Positions 47,266 to 58,418 of a stretch of DNA of 64,000 nucleotides are shown piece after piece. Source of the stretch: Phormidium ambiguum IAM M-71 (GTDB lineage: Bacteria > Cyanobacteriota > Cyanobacteriia > Cyanobacteriales > Aerosakkonemataceae); assembly GCF_001904725.1 (NCBI RefSeq), contig NZ_MRCE01000019.1, positions 45,342 to 109,341 on the forward strand, in the 5' to 3' direction. Position numbers and translations under genes: made by a program. Each line of letters opens with the position of its first letter. The first letter of the stretch is position 1. The notes under the pieces were generated by a model. It ran no database searches, had not been told where the DNA came from, and was given only the letters and a program-made list of their open reading frames with translations.

Positions 47266-47274
47266 GGAGAGATT

Positions 47275-48999
47275 ATGAGTTATAGAATGAATCGGCGGGC
47301 TTATGCAGAAACTTATGGGCCAACTGTGGGCGATCGCATTCGTTTAGCCGACACCGAATTATTTATTGAAGTAGAACAAGACCTAACAACCTACGGCGAT
47401 GAAGTCAAATTTGGTGGCGGTAAAGTAATTCGAGATGGCATGGGACAATCGCCAATTTCTAACAGCGATGGTGCCGTTGATTTGGTAATTACTAATGCTT
47501 TAATCGTTGATTGGTGGGGAATTATAAAAGCAGATATTGGCATTAAAGATGGCAAAATTTTTAAAATTGGTAAAGCCGGAAATCCTTATATTCAAGACAA
47601 TGTAAATATTATTATTGGCCCTGGAACCGAAGCTTTAGCCGGGGAAGGGATGATACTGACCGCAGGCGGTATCGATTCGCACATCCACTTCATTTGCCCC
47701 CAACAAATTGAAACTGCGATCGCATCAGGCGTAACCACAATGATCGGCGGTGGTACAGGCCCCGCAACTGGAACAAATGCTACTACCTGCACTCCGGGGC
47801 CCTGGAATATTTACCGAATGTTGCAAGCTGCCGATGCTTTCCCCGTCAACTTGGGATTTTTGGGCAAAGGTAACAGCAGTAAGCCGGAAGGTTTGGAAGA
47901 ACAAGTCCTTGCAGGCGTGATGGGGTTAAAACTCCACGAAGACTGGGGAACCACACCAGCAACAATTGATACTTGTCTCAGTGTTGCGGATAAATTCGAC
48001 GTACAAGTAGCGATTCATACCGATACGCTCAACGAAGCTGGATTTGTGGAAGCGACGATCGCCGCCTTCAAAAATCGCGCCATCCACACTTACCACACCG
48101 AAGGCGCAGGCGGAGGGCACGCACCCGACATTATTAAAGTGTGCGGCGAGTTAAATGTGCTACCTTCTTCCACCAACCCGACTCGCCCTTACACTTTGAA
48201 CACTTTGGAAGAACACTTAGATATGCTGATGGTGTGCCATCACCTTTCCCCCAGCATTCCTGAAGATGTCGCCTTTGCCGAGTCGCGGATTCGGCGGGAA
48301 ACGATCGCAGCGGAAGACATTCTGCACGACTTGGGCGCATTTAGCATGATTTCCTCCGACTCACAAGCAATGGGTAGAGTGGGAGAAGTGATTATTCGTA
48401 CTTGGCAAACCGCCCACAAAATGAAGGTGCAAAGAGGAATTCTCTCCCCTACATCACAAGGAGAAATGCAGGAGAGAGCAGACAACTTCAGGGTAAAGAG
48501 GTATGTAGCTAAGTATACTATTAATCCGGCGATTACTCACGGAATTGCTCAATTTGTTGGTTCGGTGGAAGAAGGGAAATTAGCAGATTTGTGTCTTTGG
48601 AAACCTGCATTTTTTGGCGTGAAACCGGAGATTGTGATTAAAGGTGGTGCGATCGCTTATGCTCAAATGGGTGATGCAAATGCCAGCATTCCCACACCCC
48701 AACCTGTGCATACTCGCCCGATGTTTGCTAGCTTTGGTGGTGCGATCGCAGCAACATCATTTACCTTTGTTTCCCAAGCAGCATTAGAAAGAGAAATTCC
48801 CGCACAGTTGAAGTTACAAAAAAGTGCGATCGCAGTATCAGGAACTCGCCAAATTACCAAGCGAGATTTGAAATTAAATGATGCTTTACCGCAGATAGAA
48901 GTCGATCCAGAAACCTATCAAGTTAGGGCAGATGGAGAATTATTAACTTGTGAACCTGCGACAGTTTTACCAATGGCGCAAAGGTACTTTTTGTTTTGA
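47275..48999 (+). CDS. ureC: Urease alpha (catalytic) subunit
   Basis: 574 residues. It hydrolyses urea to ammonia and carbamate at a dinickel site. All ligands are present: His136 and His138 (DSHIHF), the carbamylated Lys219 (GLKLHEDWG), His248, His274 and Asp362 ([13 protein letters not shown]). The mobile-flap His322/His323 follows Cys321 (VCHHLSPS). Numbering is offset by two from the Klebsiella enzyme. The gene is complete and is the last of the urease cluster, separated from ureB by six non-urease genes. ureE, ureF and ureG are not in the window and must be elsewhere if the enzyme is active. Confidence 0.98.
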   Translation: MSYRMNRRAYAETYGPTVGDRIRLADTELFIEVEQDLTTYGDEVKFGGGKVIRDGMGQSPISNSDGAVDLVITNALIVDWWGIIKADIGIKDGKIFKIGKAGNPYIQDNVNIIIGPGTEALAGEGMILTAGGIDSHIHFICPQQIETAIASGVTTMIGGGTGPATGTNATTCTPGPWNIYRMLQAADAFPVNLGFLGKGNSSKPEGLEEQVLAGVMGLKLHEDWGTTPATIDTCLSVADKFDVQVAIHTDTLNEAGFVEATIAAFKNRAIHTYHTEGAGGGHAPDIIKVCGELNVLPSSTNPTRPYTLNTLEEHLDMLMVCHHLSPSIPEDVAFAESRIRRETIAAEDILHDLGAFSMISSDSQAMGRVGEVIIRTWQTAHKMKVQRGILSPTSQGEMQERADNFRVKRYVAKYTINPAITHGIAQFVGSVEEGKLADLCLWKPAFFGVKPEIVIKGGAIAYAQMGDANASIPTPQPVHTRPMFASFGGAIAATSFTFVSQAALEREIPAQLKLQKSAIAVSGTRQITKRDLKLNDALPQIEVDPETYQVRADGELLTCEPATVLPMAQRYFLF

Positions 49000-49015
49000 T
49001 ACAAATCGATCGCCT

Positions 49016-49110
49016 AATACCGATTCTCTATAAAATTGCGCTCAATCATTGCCCCACCCCGTAGACGGGGTGGGGTTCTGTGCAGCGCATCTTCATAGAG
49101 AATTGGTATT
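49016..49110. repeat. MITE-like palindromic element E after ureC
   Basis: 95 bp with imperfect inverted ends of about 27 bp: AATACCGATTCTCTATAAAA (49016 on) against AATACCAATTCTCTATGAAG read inward from 49110. The core is a hairpin CCCCACCCC-GTAGAC-GGGGTGGGG (49052-49075, 9-bp GC stem plus). The core has the same design as that of element A at 16828-16851. It could serve as the transcription terminator of the urease cluster. The rest of 49000-49314 holds nothing recognisable. Confidence 0.65.
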
Positions 49111-49314
49111 GCCCCTACAATCCTTAATATTTTGTGATTTTGCTTAATTTCTATTACTAAAAAACTAAAAAATAATTTCTCCACTAAGTTGATATCTCAT
49201 CAACTTTTATGATTCAAATGCTGACAAATATAAAAATGGAAATGGCAGATGCAGTCGGAATGGTCATTAACTAACAAAAAGTCACGATAAAAAATTACAA
49301 AGCAAATATGGTCA

Positions 49315-49539
49315 TTAACAGGATTTAACTTCTTTAGTTCTATCGTCTTGGAAACTATTGCCTCGTCCTTTGCCTTTTCCCCTTGTATCTGGAGAACCCC
49401 GATCAGGTGGTACAGCTTCAGCGATCGTGATGGTCTCTGAATCTCTTTTGGCAGTAGTATCTTGAGCTTTTAAGTTAGTGTAGAAAACTACCAATCCACT
49501 TAGGATAATTATTTCCCAAACAATTAATAGTACTTTCAT
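49315..49539 (-). CDS. Small protein with N-terminal membrane segment, unknown function
   Basis: 74 residues. An N-terminal hydrophobic segment (VLLIVWEIIILSGLVVFYTNL) may be a signal anchor. It is followed by a hydrophilic, partly basic tail (DRGSPDTRGKGKGRGNSFQDDR) ending in Cys. The call rests on a GGAGG ribosome binding site 9 nt before the ATG at 49539 and a protein-like composition. No known domain. It sits alone between ureC and the AAA-WD40 gene. Confidence 0.5.
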   Translation of the reverse strand: MKVLLIVWEIIILSGLVVFYTNLKAQDTTAKRDSETITIAEAVPPDRGSPDTRGKGKGRGNSFQDDRTKEVKSC

Positions 49540-49889
49540 TTGCTTGAACCTCCATTTATTCTTAAGAAATATGATGAACGATGTACGTAATTAGTTCCCT
49601 ATGTTTCATTGGAATTATCATTTGTTTCATGAAATGAATCCCTAATTGAGGTTAGATAATCAATATTTTTCCGAGCGTTCTCGTCCCGATCCGGAAATTT
49701 TTGCTATTTTTCTAGCTTATGATAGCATTCACTTTAATTATAGAAAACGTTGAGATTTCCGCCATTGGTGAAATTACGAAACTTTTTGTTTCTTCAGCAA
49801 GTATCAGACTTACGCGAAAATATGGTTTCTTGTACGGAAAGAAACTTTTCCAAAAATTGCATTTTTTTATTAAATTTAAAAATTAAAAA
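49540..49889. other. Gene-free 350 bp
   Basis: No coding sequence. It holds the leader of the small minus-strand gene at its left side and the 3' flank of the AAA-WD40 gene at its right, with an A/T-rich run at 49860-49890. I see no hairpin or known site. Confidence 0.4.
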
Positions 49890-52800
49890 TTAAGGAATTT
49901 TTGCACAAATGCGAGGTGCCTTCGGATGAGTTACAAAATAATCTTTTAACCACAAACAACCCCGTTTGAGTAATTCATCTAATCCTTCTACGCGCCAGCG
50001 CTTTACTGTACCATCTTTGCCTACAGTAACTAAGTTTTTTCCATCAGGGCTAAAACTAAGGCTGTAGACTCTACCTTCATGGCCACTAAATTGAGAAATT
50101 AATTGTCCTGATGGCAACCATAATTGTGTTGTTCCGTCCTGTCCGGCAGTAGCTAATAGCGGACTATCTGGACTAAAAGTGGCTGCTAATACTCCACCTT
50201 GACCAGTACTAAACTTATTTAATTCTTTACCAAATAGGTTCCAAATGCGAATTGTGGTATCCGTTCCGGTACTAACTAACTGCTGACCATCTGGACTAAA
50301 GTTTACACTCAAAACTTCGCCTTCATGACCTTTAATTTTTCGCAGTTGTTTTCCCGATAAATTCCACAGTCGAATAGTCCCATCTTTTCCCGCAGAAGCT
50401 ATGAATTTGCCATCGGGACTAAAAGTAACGCTATTAATTGAACCTTGATGACCTTTAAATAAAATAGGTGCTTGTGGTGTAGCAGTTTGCCACAGACGAA
50501 CAACTCCATCTTTGCCACCTGTAGCAATGTTTTGATTATCGGGACTAAAACTAGTACTGTAGATCCGATCGGGATGAATTAGCGATCGCACTAATTTTTT
50601 TGATTCCCATCTCCATAATCGTACTTGGTTGTCATTTCCTGCGGTTGCTAGTAACTTTCCGTTAGGACTAAAAACCACATTATTAATTTCATTTTTATGG
50701 CTATTAAATTCAGCTAATAGTTTACCTTGTAAATTCCAAACTTTAGCTATGCCATCTTGTCCCGCTGAAGCTAAATACTTTCCATCAGGGCTAAAATTTA
50801 CACTCCAAGCTTCTGTTTTATGCCCTTGCCAACTTGAGATTAATTGCCGAGAACTTTTTAGCGGCCATTGCAAATTCCAAATTCGGACTTTCCCGTCTCC
50901 GCCTGCGGTAGCCAAGATTTTGTTATGAGGACTAAAACTGAGGCTTTCCACCCGTTTTTGATGGCTAGGAAATTCTGATAAAAGTTGCCCAGACAAGTCC
51001 CAAAGTCTAGCTTTTCCATCAACTCCTGCGGCTGCGAGATATTTTCCATCAGGACTAAAACTGACATTTAATATAGAATCTCGGCTATTTTTCCATTTTT
51101 CTAAAGGTTGTCCCATTGACTTTTCTGCCACACTCCAAAGTCGAATAATTCCATCGTCTCCAGTGGTAGCTAAACGTTGTCCGTTTGGTTGAAAACTGAG
51201 ACTAATTACCGATCCTTGATGTCCTGTTAACTTCTTGATTTCTCTGCCTAATAAATTCCAAATTCTGGCTGTGCTGTCTTCTCCCGCAGTAGCAATATAT
51301 TTACCATCAGGACTAAATTTGGCATTCCAAATCGGGCCTTTGTGACCTTTTAATATGATTATTTGTTTACCATTTAAATCCCAAATTTTCGCTGTTCCGT
51401 CTTGTCCAGCCGTCAAAATATTTTGGCTATCAGGACTAAAATCTACACTCCAAACTTCTCCTTTGTGGCCTTTTAATTGAGTTATTTCTTGACCTGCAAA
51501 ATTCCAAATTCTGGCTGTGCCATCTTCCCCCGCAGTAGCAATATATTTACCATCGGGACTAAAATTTATACTGCGTACAGACTTATTGTTATGACTATTA
51601 AGTTTAATAACTTTTTTGCCAAAAATATCTAAAATTTCAACTATTCCCTCTTCTGCTGTCACAGCTATATACTTTCCATTCGGGCTAAAACTTACGCTAA
51701 AAACTCGACCCGAATTAATATTAAAATAATTTTGTTCGTTAATATTACCCAAAATATCTTGCAGAGTTGATACAGGCCCGATCGCAGGATATTTTTCCCA
51801 TATATGAGAAGATTTAATGATTTGTTTTAACCGCTTTCCGGTTTCGATCGCAGATAATAACGCTTCTAATTCTTCAGTTTTAAATTGTCGTAAAGCGGTG
51901 GTTGCTGATTGTTCTAATTTTACGCCTTCTTTGGCTTGTTCTACTTCTTTGTTAGATTGTTCAAGAGTTGTGTTTGTCCAAAAAACGATCGCAATTGCAC
52001 AAGCTGTAGTTAAAGCTAATCCCGCCAAACCTGTACGAATGGTTCTCCTAGCTTTTTGCTGCGCCGTTGTTAAAATTTTATTGGCATTAATTTGGGCATT
52101 TAAAGCTACTTGCACTTGTCGTTTATCCAACTTTTGGCTAGCTGATAAAAACTCATAATCTTGATTAGTTAGATTTTTGTTTTCCGCCCAAACTAAAGCA
52201 TCTTGCAAAGCCTGACCGTGTAACAATCGGGATTCATCTTGACAATTAGATTCTAACCAAGCTGTCAAAGTTTCGGCATAAGGTCGCAGATTACCTAACT
52301 CTTTTCTCACCCAAATCAAATTAAAAATTGCCGCATAAATTGGATTGTAAATTTTTAATTTACTTTGTTGTTCGACAACAATACCTAACAACCGCAATTC
52401 GATCGACTCCAAGCTACCATCAGCTAGAAATTCTCCAAATTGTAAAATTTGCTGATATAGCCCCAAAATTCTCGCTAAGCGTTCCCCTTTGTTCAAAAAG
52501 CGATCGCGTATTGTTCTTAAATGTTCCGGTTCATCTTGCGTTTCCCAATTGTCAATAATCCGGGTTTGTACTAAACTTTTAATTGCTTCAACTTCTTCAC
52601 CAGCCTTAATAAAATAGTCGGAATTTCGGAGAATTTTACATAGTCTTTGCGTTAAAAAAGGTTGTCCGCCTGTCCAAAATAAAATCTCTTTTAACACTGC
52701 TTTAGGATTACTAGCTATATCGATAATTCCACTAGCTAACGGTGCAGCTTCTTCTAACTTAAACCCCGATAATTCAATAGCTTTACCAATATTAAAAGGT

Positions 52801-53396
52801 GTACGATTTTTATCCTGAATTAAATCTGAAGGAGTAGCTACACCTAATAAAGCAAAACTCAATCGTTGATAATCTGCATTTTCTGCCCTTTTGTTATAAC
52901 AAGCCCGAATAAAAGCAAAAAAATCATCACTAGAAAAATTTAAACTGAGTACGCTATCAATTTCATCAATAAAAATTACAATATGATTGTTAACTTCTTT
53001 TAATAAGACTTCTTCAATAAATTCACTAAAATTTTGCAACGGGGACAGATATTGACGATCGCGCCACCAACTCCGCGAACTAACGGTTAAATTAAAATTA
53101 GTGACTAATTTGTGCGTAATTCCGGCATACCATTGTTCTATAGTAATATTCTGACTACCAATAGCTGTTAGGTCAATTCCCGCACACACAACTCCTTCTG
53201 CTTGTAATCGCTGCATAGTTTGAATTCGTAAACTGGATTTACCCATTTGTCTCGAATTCAACACATAGCAAAACTCTCCAGATTTTAAAGCTTCATATAA
53301 ATCTTGATCTGCTTGTCTTTTCACATAAGTCAGTGCATTGACTGGCAAACTCCCGCCAACTTGATAATAACTATCCAAATTATAATCATGTTTCAT
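49890..53396 (-). CDS. AAA_35 ATPase with 14 WD40 repeats
   Basis: 1,168 residues from the ATG at 53396, chosen because it aligns the N-terminus ([21 protein letters not shown]) with its paralogs; an upstream ATG at 53438 would add 14 residues. Residues 1-370 are an AAA_35 domain with P-loop [10 protein letters not shown], Walker [12 protein letters not shown] and [12 protein letters not shown] helical linker and a candidate membrane or hydrophobic helix ([18 protein letters not shown], about 460-480) follow. The last about 600 residues contain 14 WD40 repeats ([20 protein letters not shown]), enough for two seven-bladed propellers, and end with a conserved [13 protein letters not shown] tail. 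It is STAND-like: the propellers probably bind the trigger or partner. Several repeats are near identical, suggesting recent duplication. Confidence 0.88.
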   Translation of the reverse strand: MKHDYNLDSYYQVGGSLPVNALTYVKRQADQDLYEALKSGEFCYVLNSRQMGKSSLRIQTMQRLQAEGVVCAGIDLTAIGSQNITIEQWYAGITHKLVTNFNLTVSSRSWWRDRQYLSPLQNFSEFIEEVLLKEVNNHIVIFIDEIDSVLSLNFSSDDFFAFIRACYNKRAENADYQRLSFALLGVATPSDLIQDKNRTPFNIGKAIELSGFKLEEAAPLASGIIDIASNPKAVLKEILFWTGGQPFLTQRLCKILRNSDYFIKAGEEVEAIKSLVQTRIIDNWETQDEPEHLRTIRDRFLNKGERLARILGLYQQILQFGEFLADGSLESIELRLLGIVVEQQSKLKIYNPIYAAIFNLIWVRKELGNLRPYAETLTAWLESNCQDESRLLHGQALQDALVWAENKNLTNQDYEFLSASQKLDKRQVQVALNAQINANKILTTAQQKARRTIRTGLAGLALTTACAIAIVFWTNTTLEQSNKEVEQAKEGVKLEQSATTALRQFKTEELEALLSAIETGKRLKQIIKSSHIWEKYPAIGPVSTLQDILGNINEQNYFNINSGRVFSVSFSPNGKYIAVTAEEGIVEILDIFGKKVIKLNSHNNKSVRSINFSPDGKYIATAGEDGTARIWNFAGQEITQLKGHKGEVWSVDFSPDSQNILTAGQDGTAKIWDLNGKQIIILKGHKGPIWNAKFSPDGKYIATAGEDSTARIWNLLGREIKKLTGHQGSVISLSFQPNGQRLATTGDDGIIRLWSVAEKSMGQPLEKWKNSRDSILNVSFSPDGKYLAAAGVDGKARLWDLSGQLLSEFPSHQKRVESLSFSPHNKILATAGGDGKVRIWNLQWPLKSSRQLISSWQGHKTEAWSVNFSPDGKYLASAGQDGIAKVWNLQGKLLAEFNSHKNEINNVVFSPNGKLLATAGNDNQVRLWRWESKKLVRSLIHPDRIYSTSFSPDNQNIATGGKDGVVRLWQTATPQAPILFKGHQGSINSVTFSPDGKFIASAGKDGTIRLWNLSGKQLRKIKGHEGEVLSVNFSPDGQQLVSTGTDTTIRIWNLFGKELNKFSTGQGGVLAATFSPDSPLLATAGQDGTTQLWLPSGQLISQFSGHEGRVYSLSFSPDGKNLVTVGKDGTVKRWRVEGLDELLKRGCLWLKDYFVTHPKAPRICAKIP

Positions 53397-53511
53397 AAGG
53401 GTATTATTAAGAGCGATCGCTATAAAATGGCCAGTCATAATTTTTGCATCCTTACCAATTCTATTTCTTCGTTTTGGTTTAGATTTAACGATGAAAAAAA
53501 TTAGTTTAAAG

Positions 53512-56169
53512 CTATGTAATTAACCCTCCAATTTGTTTGAATTTTTCAGGATGAAGGTTAAAATAATCGCTTAACCAATCATCAGCTTTTGCTAATAATT
53601 CATTTAAACTAATAATTTCCCAAGAAGTGATAGTACCATCCTCTCCTTGACTCGTTAAATATTGCCCATCAGGACTCAATCCCACGCCGTAAACTCTCGT
53701 ATATTGGCTACACAACGGCACCAAAGGTTTCCTTAAATCCCAAATTCGGACAGTTCCATCTACACCTGCGGTTGCTAAATATTTCCCATTTGGACTAAAG
53801 CAAACATCCCGAACTGTACCCTGATGACCATTTAATTGTAATAAAAGTTTTCCTGACAAATCCCAAATTTTAATTTTACTATCCTTCCCAGCAGTAACAA
53901 TATATAATCCATCAGGGCTAAAACTGATACTTCTTATTTCGCTATGTTCAGTTTGCCAGTGAGACATTTGGCGTTTAGAAAAATCCCAAAGTCGTAGAAT
54001 ATTATTTTTTTCGATCATCACTAAGCGTTGTCCATCAGGACAAAAAGTAATCTCTGTAATTTTTCCTTGAATAGTTTGATTCACTTTCAGTTCCAAAGGT
54101 TGTTGCTGGAAGCGTTTCCATAAACGGACAATTCCATTACGAAATGCTGCTGTAATACATTCTCCATCTGGGTAAAATCCCACAGTAGATATCCAACTTG
54201 AATGAATATTTCGATTAGCTACCAACTGTCCTGAAAGAGTCCAAAACTTAATGCCATCCTCTGCAATTGTAACTAAATATTTCCCGTCCGGGCTAAATTT
54301 AGATTCAATAACTACATGACGATGATGTTCAATTTGATGAATCTGCTGTCCCGAAAAATCCCACAATCGAGTAGTATCATCTTCTCCTGTGGTCGCTATA
54401 TGTTGTCCCTCTGGACTAAAATTAATACTCCAAACTTCTCCTTTGTGGGCAACAAACTCTATTAATTTTTTTCCTAATAAAGTCCAAATTTGGACTTTCC
54501 CATTACGACAACCTGTTGCCAAATACTCGCTATTAGGAGAAAACTTAATTGAAGTAATTCCTAGCCAATCACCAAAAATTATATTTTTTTCTCGAATGTA
54601 TTCTAAGATAATTTGTAACGCTAGTAATGGGCTATAGCTAGGATATTGAATTAAAGAAGTTTCATCATTAAGTAATGATTTTAAAGCTTTTACTGCTTGC
54701 AATGCTAATAATAATCCGTCAATTTGTTGACTCTCAAATAATCGTAATGCACTAATACCTGTTCGATCAATACTGGCAGCTTCTTGGGGAATTTTTTCTC
54801 GATCTTCAACAGATAAATGAATTGCTTTTAATTTTTGATGGGCTTGAGTAATTTCTCTAGTTTCTAAAGATTGACTAGCTGTTAAAAATTGAAAATCTTG
54901 TGTACTTAAGTTTTTATCTGCTGCCCAATTTAAAGCATCTTGTAATGCTTTTCCCCGCAATAAATAGGATTCATCTTTTCTATCTGAGGCTTCCCAAGCA
55001 ACGATCGCATCTGTATAAGGTCGCAAATTTCCTAAAGCTTCATCTACCCACTCATGATTAAAAACTAATTCATAAATACGATTATAAACTTTTAGTTTAC
55101 AATCTCTTCTGACAACTAATCCCGATAACTGTAACTCTAATTGGTCTGAATTATTATTAGCTGCAATCTCCCCTTGACACAAAATTTGTTGGTAAATTCC
55201 TAATAATCTTCCTGGTTGTTGGCAACTTCTCAAGAGGCGATCGCGTATGGTTCGCAAATGTTCTGGTTCATCCTGAGATTCCCAATTCTCAATAATTTGA
55301 GAAATAATGATTTTTTTGATCCAATCTTTTTGATTATATATCCTATTTGTCGGATGTAAATTCGTTTCACAACCGAGATAATTTTGAATGATTCGACAAA
55401 CCTTTTGTGTCAAAAAAGGTTGTCCTCCAGTCCATTCCAACACCTCTTTTAAAACCAATCTGGGATTGACAACTTTTCCTTGAAATCCTTTGACTAAAGG
55501 TTCTGTATCAGCTAATTGAAAGCCACAAAGATGAATTGCTCGCCCAATATTAAAAGGTGTACTTTGGTGTTTGGCATCAATTAAATCATTAGGTGTTGCT
55601 ACGCCCAAAAGCGCAAAACTTAACCGTTGATATTCTGGTCGATCGGCCCGATTGTTATAACAAGCCCTAATCGCCGTAAAAAAATCATCAACTCGAAAAT
55701 TTAAACTGAGAACGCTATCAATTTCATCAATAAAAATAACAATTTTTTGATTAATTTTAATCAGTAATATTTGTTCAATAAATTCATTAAATCGTTGTAC
55801 GGGAGAAAGTAGATCTCTTTCCCGCCACCAACTACGTAAACTAAAATGGTTCGCCAAATTAAAACTATTAACTAACCTTTGAATAACCCCGGCATACCAT
55901 TGTTCCGGCGTAATTTGCTGGCTACCAATCGCCGTAATATCGATCGCCGCACAAGCGATTCCTAATTCTTGCAACCGTCGCATTGTTTGCACTCGCAAAC
56001 TCGATTTACCCATTTGTCGGGAATTTAAAACATAACAAAATTCCCCCGCTTGTAGCGCCTCAAATAATTCGTCATCTGCCTGTCTTTTTACATAAGTGGG
56101 AGCATCCACTGGCAGACTTCCCCCAACTTGGTACATATCCGCAGAATTTCTTAAGTTTAGGTCAGCCAT
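53512..56169 (-). CDS. AAA_35 ATPase with about eight WD40 repeats
   Basis: 885 residues, paralog of the downstream gene (115 bp away, same strand). Residues 1-390 form the AAA_35 domain ([22 protein letters not shown]-loop [10 protein letters not shown], Walker [12 protein letters not shown]). The middle region is helical, without the clear hydrophobic helix of the paralog. The last about 340 residues form eight WD40 repeats; repeats 3-5 are divergent (VKVNQT insertions, [17 protein letters not shown]). The tail [16 protein letters not shown] matches the paralog's ending. It lies 137 bp downstream of the cyclase-TIR-AAA gene; the three genes may form one transcription unit. Confidence 0.87.
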   Translation of the reverse strand: MADLNLRNSADMYQVGGSLPVDAPTYVKRQADDELFEALQAGEFCYVLNSRQMGKSSLRVQTMRRLQELGIACAAIDITAIGSQQITPEQWYAGVIQRLVNSFNLANHFSLRSWWRERDLLSPVQRFNEFIEQILLIKINQKIVIFIDEIDSVLSLNFRVDDFFTAIRACYNNRADRPEYQRLSFALLGVATPNDLIDAKHQSTPFNIGRAIHLCGFQLADTEPLVKGFQGKVVNPRLVLKEVLEWTGGQPFLTQKVCRIIQNYLGCETNLHPTNRIYNQKDWIKKIIISQIIENWESQDEPEHLRTIRDRLLRSCQQPGRLLGIYQQILCQGEIAANNNSDQLELQLSGLVVRRDCKLKVYNRIYELVFNHEWVDEALGNLRPYTDAIVAWEASDRKDESYLLRGKALQDALNWAADKNLSTQDFQFLTASQSLETREITQAHQKLKAIHLSVEDREKIPQEAASIDRTGISALRLFESQQIDGLLLALQAVKALKSLLNDETSLIQYPSYSPLLALQIILEYIREKNIIFGDWLGITSIKFSPNSEYLATGCRNGKVQIWTLLGKKLIEFVAHKGEVWSINFSPEGQHIATTGEDDTTRLWDFSGQQIHQIEHHRHVVIESKFSPDGKYLVTIAEDGIKFWTLSGQLVANRNIHSSWISTVGFYPDGECITAAFRNGIVRLWKRFQQQPLELKVNQTIQGKITEITFCPDGQRLVMIEKNNILRLWDFSKRQMSHWQTEHSEIRSISFSPDGLYIVTAGKDSKIKIWDLSGKLLLQLNGHQGTVRDVCFSPNGKYLATAGVDGTVRIWDLRKPLVPLCSQYTRVYGVGLSPDGQYLTSQGEDGTITSWEIISLNELLAKADDWLSDYFNLHPEKFKQIGGLIT

Positions 56170-56306
56170 TCCATTTTAGATTTTAGATTTTGGATTTTGG
56201 ATTGCTTGTTAGGTATTAGGCATTTAATTTCAAAAAAAATTTTCATCCTTTCCCCTACGGCGCTGCTCCCCTGCTGCCTTCACTAGCAACTTAAATTATT
56301 AACAGT

Positions 56307-58418
56307 TTAATCTAGGCGATCGCGCAAATACAACCGATACAAATCGCATCTCGGACTACATTCATTACCGCGCAAATACACCAATCCCATACTATGCAAT
56401 TTAAAAGCTGACAAAGCTTCCAACCTTACTGGACTAGTAGCATTCATCACTTCCTTAATCCCCACAGCTAACTCTGGATGCTGTTGCAAATTCCACAAAT
56501 GTCGCCGTAAATGATCGGCATAAAGTCCTGCTTCTGTAGGCGCAGTTACTAACAATTCATCTAAAGTAAAATCACCTCTTTGAATATGATATAAAGCCAG
56601 CCTAATTAAATAAGGATGACCTCCTACCATTTTCATTAATCTACTAACTTCTGCTTCCCCCCATTGCAACTCATAACGCTTAGCTAAATCTTGAACTTGT
56701 TCTCGATCGAACTCAGGTAATTCGATCGGCAAACCTACATTAAAAGGCGATTGATTAATACTAATCGGAATATAAACTTCAGTGGAATGTACCACTATCA
56801 ACCGTAACTTTTTCCAAAGATCGCGGTTTTTTGCATCTTCATGCCAAGCACGTAACAAACCAAAAAAATCAGCTGCTATTTCGGGATATTGAAAAACACA
56901 ATCAACTTCATCTAAACCCAAAACCAAAGGACTATCAATATTTTCTAATACATATTCCTCAAAGTAAGCAGTGCAGTTATCTTTACTACCAAAAATCTCA
57001 TCCCAATAATCATCTAAGCGATTAGCTAACCGCAATCTTCTCGCAATACTAGCAGCAAACCAACGTAAAAACTTATCCAAATCAGTAAAAGCTTTGCCAT
57101 CAGCTAACTGAAAACTTAAAGGAACCGCATTAAACCCAGAATTAGCCGCATAATGTAAAATTCTCGCCAACAAAGAAGTTTTACCCATTTGTCTGGGAGC
57201 CTTAATTCTAATTAAAGAACCTGGCTGTAAAACTGTTTCATAACATCTTGATTCAATCGGTGGTCTTTCCACATAAAAAATCGAAGCTAACTCTACTTGA
57301 CCTTCTGGTACTTCAGGAATTTGGGGAAATTCAGGAATTGCCACAGGCAAAGGTTTAGCTTGAGAATCTGATATTGCTACTGGATGTTTTTGACCTTCTT
57401 GTGTTTCTTCTTGCTCTCTTCCTTCTGTAACTATTTCGAGAATTTCTTGCACAATTGTCTGAGTATCTTCAGCATTACGCCATTCCCGTTGCTGAATAAA
57501 ATTCAAATATTCTCGTAAGTTGTAATTTAACGGAGAACTGAGGGGGAAATTGACACGAATTGGCAGAATTACTGGTTTAGCTTTGGGATTGCGATCGCGC
57601 AATTCCTTCGCTCGTCGTACCTCCTCAATCACCATTTCACTAGTTACAGACTTCTCCGATAACAACAACAATAAATAATCACTTTGTTTTAATTCTGTTT
57701 CAATTCGTTGCGGCCACCCTTCCCCCAAACGAATACTTTGTCCGGCCATAAAAGCTTCATGTCCTGCTGCCTTTAACGCTTTATAAAACTCTTCAGCCAA
57801 ACTCAAATCTGGATCGTGACTCCGGTAACTAATAAATACTTTCTTATTAGTTAATTCTTCCTTATTTAAAGCGGGAATTTGGTAAATTGTTACTAATTCT
57901 TCAATACCTTTAATTTCTCTTACTTCTCGATAAATTCCTAGTAATGGTAAGCGATTTTTTACCACATCATAGACAGTTTGAGAAATACAAATACCACCAG
58001 CTTCGGCTGCTGTTTGCAACCGCGCCGCCATATTTACACCATGTCCTTTAACTTCCCCACCTTCTAGATGCGCCACATCTCCTAAATGAATCCCAATTCG
58101 ATGTTTAAGTACATTATTTTCTGGCAACTGAGTCGCCGTTTGTGAGAGTACTTTTTGAATTTCTTGAGCACAAGACACGGCATTTACGGCGCTAGAAAAG
58201 TACATAAATAATCCATCGCCTGTATCTTGGACAACTCTGCCCTTAAACTGTTCGCAGATTCTCATCATTAGTTGGAGGTCACGATTCACTAAAGCCAAGG
58301 TACGATTTTGGTTAACCGCCATTTTCGCAGTGTATCCCTCGACATCTGTAAAGACGATCGCCGCTAATGTACTATCAGCTTCTATTGGTGGTATTTCTCG
58401 GTTTTCCTTTGGTTCCAT
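56307..58418 (-). CDS. Class III nucleotide cyclase - TIR - AAA_35 fusion
   Basis: 703 residues from the ATG at 58418, which has GAGGA upstream; an ATG 39 nt earlier lacks one. Residues 15-185 are a class III cyclase: metal Asp25 (FTDVEGYT) and Asp68 (QDTGDGLF), transition-state Asn129 and Arg133 (HGVNMAARLQ). The adenine-reading Lys position is Gln64 and its Thr/Asp partner position is about Glu122, so base choice may differ from ATP. Residues 193-325 are a TIR-like domain (KKVFISYRSHDPD; LLLLSEKSVTSEMVIEE with Glu261/Glu265). Residues 375-703 are an AAA_35 ATPase (P-loop APRQMGKTS 407-415, Walker B LVLGLDEVD). It matches the 11.2-kb TIR-AAA protein from the TIR domain onward, with the cyclase replacing the HTH. 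Confidence 0.85.
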   Translation of the reverse strand: MEPKENREIPPIEADSTLAAIVFTDVEGYTAKMAVNQNRTLALVNRDLQLMMRICEQFKGRVVQDTGDGLFMYFSSAVNAVSCAQEIQKVLSQTATQLPENNVLKHRIGIHLGDVAHLEGGEVKGHGVNMAARLQTAAEAGGICISQTVYDVVKNRLPLLGIYREVREIKGIEELVTIYQIPALNKEELTNKKVFISYRSHDPDLSLAEEFYKALKAAGHEAFMAGQSIRLGEGWPQRIETELKQSDYLLLLLSEKSVTSEMVIEEVRRAKELRDRNPKAKPVILPIRVNFPLSSPLNYNLREYLNFIQQREWRNAEDTQTIVQEILEIVTEGREQEETQEGQKHPVAISDSQAKPLPVAIPEFPQIPEVPEGQVELASIFYVERPPIESRCYETVLQPGSLIRIKAPRQMGKTSLLARILHYAANSGFNAVPLSFQLADGKAFTDLDKFLRWFAASIARRLRLANRLDDYWDEIFGSKDNCTAYFEEYVLENIDSPLVLGLDEVDCVFQYPEIAADFFGLLRAWHEDAKNRDLWKKLRLIVVHSTEVYIPISINQSPFNVGLPIELPEFDREQVQDLAKRYELQWGEAEVSRLMKMVGGHPYLIRLALYHIQRGDFTLDELLVTAPTEAGLYADHLRRHLWNLQQHPELAVGIKEVMNATSPVRLEALSAFKLHSMGLVYLRGNECSPRCDLYRLYLRDRLD

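Noticed and set aside
56307..58418. Calling the cyclase-TIR-AAA gene a Pycsar system
   Set aside because: Pycsar uses a separate cyclase and an effector with a cyclic-nucleotide-binding domain; here all parts are fused and no such binding domain is visible, so only an analogy is justified.
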